Assembly: GCF_023336755.1 (NCBI RefSeq)
Contig: NZ_JALZWP010000008.1
Location: 115,121 to 179,120, forward strand
DNA length: 64,000 nt
Direction: 5' to 3'
Origin: Roseinatronobacter domitianus
Lineage (GTDB): Bacteria > Pseudomonadota > Alphaproteobacteria > Rhodobacterales > Rhodobacteraceae
Position 1 is the first letter of the stretch. The number at the start of each line of letters is the position of its first letter. Under the pieces are notes generated by a model. The model made no database searches and was not told where the DNA came from. It saw nothing but the letters and a program-made list of their open reading frames with translations. The translations under genes were made by a program, and so were the position numbers. Shown here piece by piece: positions 7,631-15,060 of this stretch.

Positions 7631-8823
7631 GTCACACCTTCTGCGCGCAACCTGTCGATCTCTTGATCGCTATACCCCAAGCCGCCGAGGATGTCGGCAC
7701 TATTTGCCCCCAAGGCAGGTGGCGGCGTGGCAACAGACGGGCGCGCACCGTCAATCAGCGCGCCGATGCGCATGACGTCAATTGCGCGACCGACGCCGGG
7801 GGCGTGCTTGAACCGCGCCAGCAGATCGCGTTCAGTGATTTGCGGGTGCGCCAGAACCTCTGGCACCGTCATCACGGCACCGGCAGGCACACCGATCGCG
7901 TTCAGCTCTTCGGCCCATGCCCCGGCGGGGCGGGTGGTGAGCACGGTTTCCAACTCTGCCCGCAGGCGCAGGCGGTTGCGTTTGCGGTCCTCGCGCGTGG
8001 CGTAATCGGGATGGTCCAGCAGGTCGGTGCGGCCCAGATGACGCGCCAGAACTTGCCATTGCTCGTCTTTGTTGGCGGCAATGTTCAACAGCCCATCGGC
8101 GCATTGGAACGCGCCAGAGGGGGCAGAGGTCGGGTTCTCATTGCCTTGTCGTTCGGGCATGACCCTGCCAATCAGGTGGTTCGATACGACCCAGCCCATT
8201 GTGGCCAGAACCGAATCGACCATCGGCACATCTATGAATGCGCCGCGCGGGTTGGCGTTCAACGCTGCGCAAATTGTCATCGCGGCGGTTAGCCCGCCGA
8301 CCGTGTCGGCCAACGGGTAGCCCACGCGGGTGGGCGTGCCATCCGCCTCGCCTGTCACCGACATTACCCCCGATGCGCCTTGCACGATCTGGTCATAGGC
8401 AGGGCGATCAGCCCATGGCCCGGTTTGTCCAAAGCCCGATATCGCGCAATAGATCAGGTTTGGATTTTCCGCCTTGAGAGCGCCATACCCAAGCCCCAGC
8501 CGGTCCATCACACCGGGGCGGAAGTTTTCGACCAGCACATCGGCAGTCCGCACCAGTCGTTTCAGCACGTCCTTGCCGCGCGCGTCTTTCAGGTTCAGCG
8601 TGATCGACCGTTTCCCTGCATTCTGGGCCAGAAAGCTGATGCCCATGCCGCGCGCCGACAGTTCCGGGTCCGCGCCAAGGTTGCGGGCCAGATCGCCCCG
8701 GCCCACGGCCTCTACCTTGATGACATCGGCTCCCAGATGCGCCAACTGGTGGCAGGCAAACGGTCCGGCCAGAACATTCGTCAGGTCCAGAACCGTAATG
8801 CCTGCCAGCGGATCAGTCGCCAT
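7627..8823 (-). CDS. CaiB/BaiF (class III) CoA-transferase
   Basis: The 398-residue protein has the family pattern from its N-terminus: ITVLDLTNVLAGPFACHQLA, GADVIKVEAVGRGD, VLVENFRPGVMDRLGLGY and YPLADTVGGLTAA. Asp173 in the last of these aligns with the catalytic aspartate that forms the acyl anhydride. Class III enzymes pass CoA from an acyl-CoA to a free carboxylate in the cytoplasm. Its gene lies between the tctA permease, which it overlaps by 11 bases, and the lyase, which it overlaps by ATGA. The most economical role is activating the imported tricarboxylate for cleavage. The actual substrates cannot be read from sequence. Confidence 0.9.
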   Translation of the reverse strand: MATDPLAGITVLDLTNVLAGPFACHQLAHLGADVIKVEAVGRGDLARNLGADPELSARGMGISFLAQNAGKRSITLNLKDARGKDVLKRLVRTADVLVENFRPGVMDRLGLGYGALKAENPNLIYCAISGFGQTGPWADRPAYDQIVQGASGVMSVTGEADGTPTRVGYPLADTVGGLTAAMTICAALNANPRGAFIDVPMVDSVLATMGWVVSNHLIGRVMPERQGNENPTSAPSGAFQCADGLLNIAANKDEQWQVLARHLGRTDLLDHPDYATREDRKRNRLRLRAELETVLTTRPAGAWAEELNAIGVPAGAVMTVPEVLAHPQITERDLLARFKHAPGVGRAIDVMRIGALIDGARPSVATPPPALGANSADILGGLGYSDQEIDRLRAEGVT

Positions 8824-10327
8824 CGGCTACTCCCTCTGCCCGTTTGCGTGCGCGATAGGTGCGGAAACTGGGCAATAGCACCAGAAGTGCTGCCAGCACC
8901 AGTAGGCCCAGCGTCATCGGGCGTTCCAGAATGAATCCGAAACCGCGATAAAGCTGCATGGCACGGGCGAAGTTGTCTTCCAACATGGTGCCCAGAATAA
9001 ACCCGATCAGCAGCGGCGCCAGCGGATAATCGGCAAAGCGCAGGATCGTCGCAACCACGCCAAAGCCCACGAGGATCAGAAGTTCCGTGGAATTGTTCTG
9101 CCCCAGATAGCTGCCCATCAGCGTGAAGAACAGGATGAAGGGGATCAGGAAACTGCGCGGTATGGTCAGGATCTTGGCGATGTAAGGGATCAGCGGCAGG
9201 TTCAGGATCAGCAGCACCAGATTGCCGATATACATGGAAATGATAACCGCCCAGAACACGTCTGGCGTGTCGGTCATCAGCCGTGGCCCGGGCGTGACAT
9301 TCAGCGCCAGCAACGCGCCCAGCAGAATGGCGGTGGTGCCGGAACCGGGAATGCCCAGCGTCAGCAGCGGCACGAAAGACCCTGTGCAAGCCGCGTTATT
9401 GGCGGTTTCGGGTGCGGCCAGGCCCTTGATAGAACCTTTGCCAAATTCAGCCTGCTCTTCCTTGGTGGCGATGTTGCGTTCGACCGCGTAGCCCAGAAAG
9501 CTGGCAATGGTCGCGCCCGCACCGGGTAGAACCCCGATAAAAAAGCCTTGCACCGATTGCCGCCCGATGACGGGGGCGATGGATTTGGCTTCGTCTTTGC
9601 TGATACGCAGGTTGTCGATTTTCCCGCTATCGCCGGTTGCGGCGCGGGCGGGGTTCATGACCAAAAACAAGGCTTCGGGCAAGGCGAACATGGCCATGGC
9701 AAGCGTGATGAAGGAAAAGCCCGATTGCAATTCCATCATCCCGAAGGTGAAGCGCGGCATGTTCGACAATGCGCCTTCGCCCACGGTGCCAAGGATCAGG
9801 CCCAGAATGGTCATCATCAACGCCTTGGCGACCTGGCCGGTGCCCGCAAAAGCCGCGATGGCCGACAGGCCCACGACCATCAGCGCGAAATATTCCGCCG
9901 AATGGAACAGCAGCGCGACCGATGACAGCGCGGGCGCGAAGATCATCAGTAGCACCGCGCCGATGGTGCCGCCCGCGAAACTGGCGATGGCGGCAATGGT
10001 CAGCGCCTTGCCCGCTTGGCCCTTGCGCGCCATCGGGTAGCCGTCGAAGGAGCTGGCGACGGTTCCCGCCACCCCCGGTGCATTCAGCAGGATGGAACTG
10101 GTCGAGCCGCCAAAGATCGCGCCATAATAGACGCCCGACAGCAGGATCAGCGCTGCCGTGGGGTCGCCAATACCGATGGCAACCGGGATCATGATGGCGA
10201 TGATGGACATTGGCCCCAGACCCGGCAACATCCCGATCAGGGTGCCGATCAGGCAGCCCATGACCACCATCATCAGGTTGAACGGGGAAATCGCCGCAGA
10301 CAGGCCGATTAGCAAACCTTCAAGCAT
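8813..10327 (-). CDS. tctA: Tripartite tricarboxylate transporter, large permease TctA
   Basis: The 504-residue inner-membrane protein has about twelve helices and the TctA signature near the start (MGCLIGTLIGMLPGLGPMS and YYGAIFGGSTSSILLNAPG). A second related block, GVLPGAGATIASFLGYAVER, follows about 250 residues later, reflecting the internal repeat of the family. It is the main conduit of a TTT system that moves carboxylates with a cation gradient, fed by the periplasmic TctC. The order tctC-tctB-tctA is classical. The substrate range in the wider family includes citrate, tricarballylate, tartrate, aromatic diacids and others. Confidence 0.95.
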   Translation of the reverse strand: MLEGLLIGLSAAISPFNLMMVVMGCLIGTLIGMLPGLGPMSIIAIMIPVAIGIGDPTAALILLSGVYYGAIFGGSTSSILLNAPGVAGTVASSFDGYPMARKGQAGKALTIAAIASFAGGTIGAVLLMIFAPALSSVALLFHSAEYFALMVVGLSAIAAFAGTGQVAKALMMTILGLILGTVGEGALSNMPRFTFGMMELQSGFSFITLAMAMFALPEALFLVMNPARAATGDSGKIDNLRISKDEAKSIAPVIGRQSVQGFFIGVLPGAGATIASFLGYAVERNIATKEEQAEFGKGSIKGLAAPETANNAACTGSFVPLLTLGIPGSGTTAILLGALLALNVTPGPRLMTDTPDVFWAVIISMYIGNLVLLILNLPLIPYIAKILTIPRSFLIPFILFFTLMGSYLGQNNSTELLILVGFGVVATILRFADYPLAPLLIGFILGTMLEDNFARAMQLYRGFGFILERPMTLGLLVLAALLVLLPSFRTYRARKRAEGVADGD

Positions 10328-10339
10328 TGTGGTGCCCCC

Positions 10340-10828
10340 TTACATGAACATTGCAGGCCAAGGGCGCAGGAATATCCCCAACACCTCTTGCACCAGATAC
10401 CAGATCGCACCGACGGCAATGCCGGCGACGGGAAGCAGGATATGAAACCGTCGCTCACCCAGCAGGACAGAGCCAAGGACCAGAAAGCCAATGGTCGAGC
10501 CGACAAAGCCCAGCGGGCGCAGCGTCAGCGCATAGGCCACCATCAGCACAAGAAGCGCCAAAGCCTGCCAGATGTGGTAATCGCCCAGACGGGTCAGGTC
10601 GATTGCGCCGTCTTTGGGCGCGGCATTTGACTTGGGTTTCGGGGTGAACAGCACCACCAGCCCGACGATCAGCCCCAGAATTGTCAGGATCTTGGGGAAG
10701 GTCGACGGCCAGATCGGGTTGCGCCGCAAGATCGGCGGCAGGCTGTCATCCATGGTAAAGAAAGCCGCGTAGCCATACACGCACACAAGCGCGATGAAGG
10801 CCAGCGCGATCCAGCGATCGAGCGCCAT
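10340..10828 (-). CDS. tctB: Tripartite tricarboxylate transporter, small membrane subunit TctB
   Basis: The 162-residue protein has a first helix at residues 7-25 (WIALAFIALVCVYGYAAFF), then a soluble stretch with the family-typical LPPILRRNPIWPSTFPKILTI, and three more helices in the C-terminal half. That is the four-helix plan of TctB, the poorly conserved small partner of TctA. It stands 12 bases upstream of tctA and 84 bases downstream of tctC. The gap to tctC contains a strong stem-loop. Confidence 0.92.
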   Translation of the reverse strand: MALDRWIALAFIALVCVYGYAAFFTMDDSLPPILRRNPIWPSTFPKILTILGLIVGLVVLFTPKPKSNAAPKDGAIDLTRLGDYHIWQALALLVLMVAYALTLRPLGFVGSTIGFLVLGSVLLGERRFHILLPVAGIAVGAIWYLVQEVLGIFLRPWPAMFM

Positions 10829-10863
10829 CTGTCATCCCCTTTTTCGATTTCAAGAAATGAGAT

Positions 10864-10896
10864 GCGGCTGGCCCAACCATAAGGCAGGCCAGCCGC
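10864..10896 (-). terminator. Stem-loop between tctC and tctB (attenuator or mRNA-stabilising)
   Basis: A perfect 10-bp inverted repeat, GCGGCTGGCC and GGCCAGCCGC, encloses a 13-nt loop directly after the tctC stop. No U-run follows on the minus strand, so it is more likely a partial terminator or 3'-end protector. Such an element would let the binding protein be made in excess over the membrane subunits, as is common in binding-protein-dependent transport operons. Confidence 0.6.
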
Positions 10897-10912
10897 TTTA
10901 CGGGCTACAGTA

Positions 10913-11899
10913 TCAGAGGAAGCCCAACTCGCGCATCAGGTCGCCCAGTTGCTTTTCCTGCGCTTCAAGGAAGGCGGTGAAATCGTCACCGGGGCGGTAG
11001 ATGTTGACCAGACCCATGCGGGCGCGGACTTCTTCCCATTCCGGGGTTTCCATCATCGCGGCCAGCATCTCTTGATAGGTGGCAAGCTGCTCTTCCGGCA
11101 GGCCGGGGGCTGCAAAGAACCCGCGCCAGTTGACGAATTGCGCGTCGATGCCTTGCTCGGCAAAGGTGGGGGCTGCGTCATAGGCGGGCACGCGCTCTGG
11201 TGCGGTCACGCCAAGAATGCGCACTTCGCCCTGATCGGCCAGTGCAATCGCTTCGGAAAAGCCGGTCGACAGCGCGTCAATCTCGCCCGAGAGCAAGCCC
11301 GCCATGGCTTCGCCGCCCGCATCATAGCCGATGTAGTTAAAGGCAGTCGGGTCTTCACCGGCGCCCTGCATCACGATAGCTGCGACCAGATGGTCCATGC
11401 CACCGGGAACCGAGCCGCCGCCAATTGCAAAACCGAGCGGGTCTTCGCGGTATTCGGCCAGCGCCTCTTCCATGCTTTGCAGCGGGCTGTCATTGGTTAC
11501 GACCAGCGCCGCGTAATCGCCAACAGTGCCTGCGACCATGGTCAGGTCGCGGAAGCTTTGCGAAATCTCGCCTGTCAGCGCGCGGATCACGATCGGGGTC
11601 GAGTTGACCATCAGCGTGCCTTGGCTGCTCATGGCGTTCTCGATCAGGTTGGCGATGGCCACACCGCCGCCGCCGCCCGACATGTTTTCAAAGGTCGCAT
11701 TGCCGACAAGCCCGGCATTGACCAGCGCCTCGCCGGTGCCGCGTGCAGTGCCGTCCCAGCCGCCGCCAGCGCCGCCAGGGATCAGGAAATGCACAGCATC
11801 CATCATTTTATGATCGTCAGCCTGCGCAACCCCGGCCAGTGCCACGGTTGCAGTTGCCGCTGCGATAACCGCGCGGCGGGTCCACCCATAGGTGTTCAT
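10913..11899 (-). CDS. tctC: Tripartite tricarboxylate transporter substrate-binding protein TctC
   Basis: The 328-residue precursor starts MNTYGWTRRAVIAAATATVA. It has a twin-arginine-like RR before a hydrophobic core and a cleavage-type ALAGVAQA end, so it is exported to the periplasm. The mature part has VHFLIPGGAGGGWDGTARGT, the binding-loop block of the Bug/TctC family, and AIGGGSVPGGMDHLVAAI further on. The start at 11899 has a strong Shine-Dalgarno (GGGAGGAC) eight bases upstream. The frame is open far upstream into the divergent tctD gene, but only this ATG gives a signal peptide. It is the first gene of the tct operon and diverges from tctD. Confidence 0.93.
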   Translation of the reverse strand: MNTYGWTRRAVIAAATATVALAGVAQADDHKMMDAVHFLIPGGAGGGWDGTARGTGEALVNAGLVGNATFENMSGGGGGVAIANLIENAMSSQGTLMVNSTPIVIRALTGEISQSFRDLTMVAGTVGDYAALVVTNDSPLQSMEEALAEYREDPLGFAIGGGSVPGGMDHLVAAIVMQGAGEDPTAFNYIGYDAGGEAMAGLLSGEIDALSTGFSEAIALADQGEVRILGVTAPERVPAYDAAPTFAEQGIDAQFVNWRGFFAAPGLPEEQLATYQEMLAAMMETPEWEEVRARMGLVNIYRPGDDFTAFLEAQEKQLGDLMRELGFL

Positions 11900-11962
11900 T
11901 GGTCGTCCTCCCATTTGACAGGCGGTCCTCTGCCGCCCATGATCCTTGCAGATCACAGAAAA

Positions 11963-11990
11963 CTGACAGAAGCCTGACACGAAGCTGTCA
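11963..11990. promoter_or_regulatory. Candidate TctD operator: three hexamers at 11-bp spacing
   Basis: In the 111-base gap between the divergent tctC and tctD starts, the hexamers CTGACA (11963), CTGACA (11974) and CTGTCA (11985) begin exactly 11 bases apart, separated by GAAGC and CGAAG. Tandem half-sites one helical turn apart are the usual binding pattern of OmpR/PhoB-family regulators, and TctD is one. The position would suit both activation of tctCBA and autoregulation of tctDE. Confidence 0.6.
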
Positions 11991-12010
11991 TTCCAAAAGG
12001 GACACCCATC

Positions 12011-12679
12011 ATGCGTTACCTGCTGGTGGAAGATAACAGCGAATTGGCAGAGGCGATCCTCAAGCGTCTTGCTATGGATGGTCACGCGATTGACCATGCC
12101 GCGACACTGGCAGAGGCGGAGGATTGCCTTGCGGCTGCAAGCTATGATCTGATCCTGCTGGATGTCATGCTGCCCGACGGCGATGGGCGCGAGTTCCTGT
12201 CGCGCAGCCGTGCGCATCTGGAAACGCCGGTTATTGTGTTGACGGCGCGGGCGCAAGTTTCTGACCGGGTGGGGGCGCTCGACCAAGGCGCGGATGATTA
12301 CATCACCAAGCCCTTCGATTTTTCCGAGCTGGAAGCGCGCTGTCGCGCCGTGCTGCGCCGTCGCGGTGGGTCTGCCCGCAACCAGATCGCGCTGGGGGCC
12401 GCGCTGTTCGATCCGCTGGCGGGCACCTTGCAACACGATGGCACGACCTTGGACCTCCGCAATCGCGAAATCCGCCTTTTGGAAATTTTCGCCCGCCATC
12501 CCGGCCAGATCCTGTCGAAATCGCAGGTCATGGACCACCTATTTTCTTACGATGCCGAGGTGACAGAGAACGCTATAGAGGTTTATGTCGGGCGGTTGCG
12601 CCGCCGGATCGCCGGGATGGGGGTGCGAATAGATACAGTGCGCGGCCTTGGCTACCGCATGGAAACGGATGATAAATGA
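12011..12679 (+). CDS. tctD: OmpR-family response regulator, TctD-like
   Basis: The 222-residue regulator has a receiver domain with the acidic pocket VEDN (Glu7, Asp8), phospho-acceptor Asp51 in ILLDVMLPDGDG and the switch lysine in DYITKPFDF. A C-terminal winged helix follows, including ILSKSQVMDHLFSYDAEVTE and VDTVRGLGYRM-like residues. It is divergent from tctC and overlaps tctE by ATGA, so it is the natural controller of the tct transport operon. The orthology to TctD rests on context plus family; the DNA target is probably the 11-bp-spaced repeat at 11963. Confidence 0.88.
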   Translation: MRYLLVEDNSELAEAILKRLAMDGHAIDHAATLAEAEDCLAAASYDLILLDVMLPDGDGREFLSRSRAHLETPVIVLTARAQVSDRVGALDQGADDYITKPFDFSELEARCRAVLRRRGGSARNQIALGAALFDPLAGTLQHDGTTLDLRNREIRLLEIFARHPGQILSKSQVMDHLFSYDAEVTENAIEVYVGRLRRRIAGMGVRIDTVRGLGYRMETDDK

Positions 12680-14043
12680 TCCATACGGCGTCCATCGGGC
12701 AACGCCTGACATTGCTGCTGGCCGGGGTTGCAGCGCTATTGTCGCTGCTGAGTTGGGGCATGGTGAGAAGCCTTGCTGCGCAGGCGGCCGCCCACACACA
12801 AGACAACGTCCTTGCCGCGTCTGCCACCACGATTGCCGAGACCTTGCGCAGCGAACAAGGCGCAGTGCGGCTGGAACTGCCCTATGCCGCCTTTGCGATG
12901 CTGGGCGCGATCAGCGAGGACCGGGTGTATTACCGTGTTTCTTCCGGGGATACGGTGCTGACCGGGTATGACGATCTGCCCGCGCCCGCGCCCGGTATAA
13001 TGGGGCAGGTGGTGTTCGATACCGGGCGTTATCGGGGTGCTCCGATCCGGCTGGCATCTGTCATGCGCGTTGTTTTGGCCGGGGCCGATCGCGTGGTCGT
13101 GACCGTGACTGTGGCGCAGACCCGCGACGGGGTGGATGCGGTCATATCCGATATCTCACGCTTGGCCGGAATTTTATCGGTGGCTTTTTTCTTCGTGGCT
13201 GTCGCGTTGTCTGCAATTGCCGCGCGCATGTCGTTGCGACCGTTGAACCAGATCGCGGCGTCTGTCTCGCGTCGTGGGCCGGGCGATTTGCGCCCCTTGT
13301 CGCGCGCCGCCCCCGCCGATCTGGCCCCGCTGCTGACCGCGCTCAACCGCCTGATGGAACGGTTACGTCTGTCGCTGCGCCGCTCAGAGGATTTCATTGC
13401 AGAGGCCGCGCATCGCGTCCGCACGCCATTGGCCACGGTGCGGGTTCAGGCAGAGATTGCCCTGCGCACGGTATCGGATGAAACCGAAAAGGAACGTCTG
13501 CGCCGGATTATCCGGGCCGTTGATGAAAGCGCGCGCTCCGCCGGGCAGTTGCTGGACCATGCTACGGTTGCTTACCGTGTCGAAGAGCTTGCACGCGACC
13601 GGTTGAACCTGGCCGAGCTTGCCGCGCAATCCGCCGCCGGTATGGAACCGACCGCTTCCATGCGAGAAATCCATCTGGCGTTGGACCTGACGCCCGCACA
13701 GGTCCGGGGTGACGCGGTTCTGCTGGATAGTGCCATTCGCAATGTTCTGGACAATGCGATCAAGTATTCGGCAGAGGACACGACCGTCACACTCAAGGTT
13801 GAAACGGTCGGGTCGAACGCGCATCTGCGGGTTCTGGATGAAGGGCCGGGGCTGGGCGACGGACCCAAGGAACTGTTGATGGAGCGCTTTCAGCGTGGAG
13901 GGAACATTGCGGGTGTCATCGGGTCCGGCCTTGGGCTGACCATTGCCTCGGAAGTGCTGCGCGCGCATGGCGGGCATATAGAATTGCACAACAACGAAAA
14001 TGGGAGTGGTGCGTGCGTTACGCTTGTCTTGCCCTTGGCCTGA
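12676..14043 (+). CDS. tctE: Sensor histidine kinase, TctE-like
   Basis: The 455-residue inner-membrane kinase has a first helix at about residues 10-28, a short periplasmic loop of roughly 130 residues, and a second helix at about 163-183 followed by a HAMP-like linker. The HisKA site is EAAHRVRTPLA with His246. The ATPase domain shows NVLDNAIKYS, DEGPGLGDG and GSGLGLTI. The residue after the phospho-His is Arg instead of the usual Glu/Asp; TctE relatives also use non-acidic residues here. The small loop suggests that it senses ligand directly or through a partner. Its end overlaps a binding-protein gene by 31 bases, which makes that protein the likely partner. Confidence 0.87.
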   Translation: MIHTASIGQRLTLLLAGVAALLSLLSWGMVRSLAAQAAAHTQDNVLAASATTIAETLRSEQGAVRLELPYAAFAMLGAISEDRVYYRVSSGDTVLTGYDDLPAPAPGIMGQVVFDTGRYRGAPIRLASVMRVVLAGADRVVVTVTVAQTRDGVDAVISDISRLAGILSVAFFFVAVALSAIAARMSLRPLNQIAASVSRRGPGDLRPLSRAAPADLAPLLTALNRLMERLRLSLRRSEDFIAEAAHRVRTPLATVRVQAEIALRTVSDETEKERLRRIIRAVDESARSAGQLLDHATVAYRVEELARDRLNLAELAAQSAAGMEPTASMREIHLALDLTPAQVRGDAVLLDSAIRNVLDNAIKYSAEDTTVTLKVETVGSNAHLRVLDEGPGLGDGPKELLMERFQRGGNIAGVIGSGLGLTIASEVLRAHGGHIELHNNENGSGACVTLVLPLA

Positions 14044-15053
14044 TCTTGTCGCTGGTCGCGCCGCTTGCCGCCCAGGAGATCGAGGATTACCGCATGTTTC
14101 CGGGCACCGGCCCGCAAGTGTTGCGGATAGTTTCGACGACAGATCTGGACGTGTTTGAGCCCTATATCCGGGCTTTCCAGTCTGAACGCCCCGAAATCGG
14201 GGTGGATTACTCGGTTATGTCCTCCAGTGTTCTGCATCGCGCTATTCAGCAAGGCGCGCAGGCTGACCTTGTCATTTCTTCTGCGATGGACCTGCAATTT
14301 CAACTGGTCAATGACGGGTTTGCCCGTTCTTATCGGTCCGAAATGGCGGATGCGTTGCCCGACTGGGCCCGTTGGCGTGACCAGATATATGCGTTTACCA
14401 CCGAACCTGCCGTGGTGGTCGTCAATACTGCGCGCTTTGCAGGGCTGGACCTGCCCACAACCCGGCAAGACCTGATCGCGTCCCTGCGTGGCAATCCCGA
14501 CCGCTTCAGCGACAGTATCGGCACCTATGATCTGCGCGAGAGTGGTCTGGGATACCTGTTCGCCACGCAAGAGGACCGGTCCACCGATGCGTTCTGGCGT
14601 CTGAACGAAGTGATGGGCCGGTTGGGCACACAGCTTTATTGTTGTTCGTCCCAGATGATCGACGATGTCGCATCGGGCCGCCTTGCCTTGGCCTATAATG
14701 TCCTTGGCAGCTACGCCGCTGAGGAATTGGCGCGCGGTTCTGGTGGGCAGGTGCAGGTTCTGAGGATGGAGGATTTCGCAAATGTCATGCTGCGCACCGC
14801 GTTCATCCCGGTCAATGCGCAGGAGTTGACCGCCGCCGGCGCCATGCTGGATATGCTCATCCGCCTCGCCCTGCGCGACGAGGCGGGAGAGTGGCCTCTG
14901 CCACCGCTTAGCCAGACCGGGGAAGATCCGACGCTGGGCTTTGGCCCGATCCGGCTGGGTCCGGGGCTGCTGACTTACCTTGACCCGCTGAACCGGCGGG
15001 CGTTTCTGGCTGAATGGGAAAACGCGATGGAGCAGAACCGCGTGCCGCGCTAG
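14013..15053 (+). CDS. Periplasmic substrate-binding protein coupled to the TctDE sensor
   Basis: The 346-residue precursor has a signal peptide (CLALGLILSLVAPLAAQ, cleavage near residue 21). The mature domain resembles iron/phosphoglycerate-type ABC binding proteins (AfuA/PgtC-like), with VLRIVSTTDLDVFEPYIRAF, ADLVISSAMD and EPAVVVVNTARF. No ABC permease or ATPase gene is near, so it is probably not a transport component. The GTG start at 14013 has a GGAG six bases upstream and lies within tctE, implying coupled expression. The arrangement matches the Salmonella PgtABC plan, in which a binding protein helps a kinase sense its ligand. Confidence 0.82.
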   Translation: MRYACLALGLILSLVAPLAAQEIEDYRMFPGTGPQVLRIVSTTDLDVFEPYIRAFQSERPEIGVDYSVMSSSVLHRAIQQGAQADLVISSAMDLQFQLVNDGFARSYRSEMADALPDWARWRDQIYAFTTEPAVVVVNTARFAGLDLPTTRQDLIASLRGNPDRFSDSIGTYDLRESGLGYLFATQEDRSTDAFWRLNEVMGRLGTQLYCCSSQMIDDVASGRLALAYNVLGSYAAEELARGSGGQVQVLRMEDFANVMLRTAFIPVNAQELTAAGAMLDMLIRLALRDEAGEWPLPPLSQTGEDPTLGFGPIRLGPGLLTYLDPLNRRAFLAEWENAMEQNRVPR

Positions 15054-15060
15054 ACGGGTA

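Noticed and set aside
11900..12538. Extension of tctC by 213 codons upstream
   Set aside because: The extension would run through tctD on the opposite strand; the signal peptide and Shine-Dalgarno fix the start at 11899.
14013..15053. Reading the binding protein as an iron ABC-transporter component
   Set aside because: No permease or ATPase gene is adjacent, and the overlap with the kinase points to sensing.
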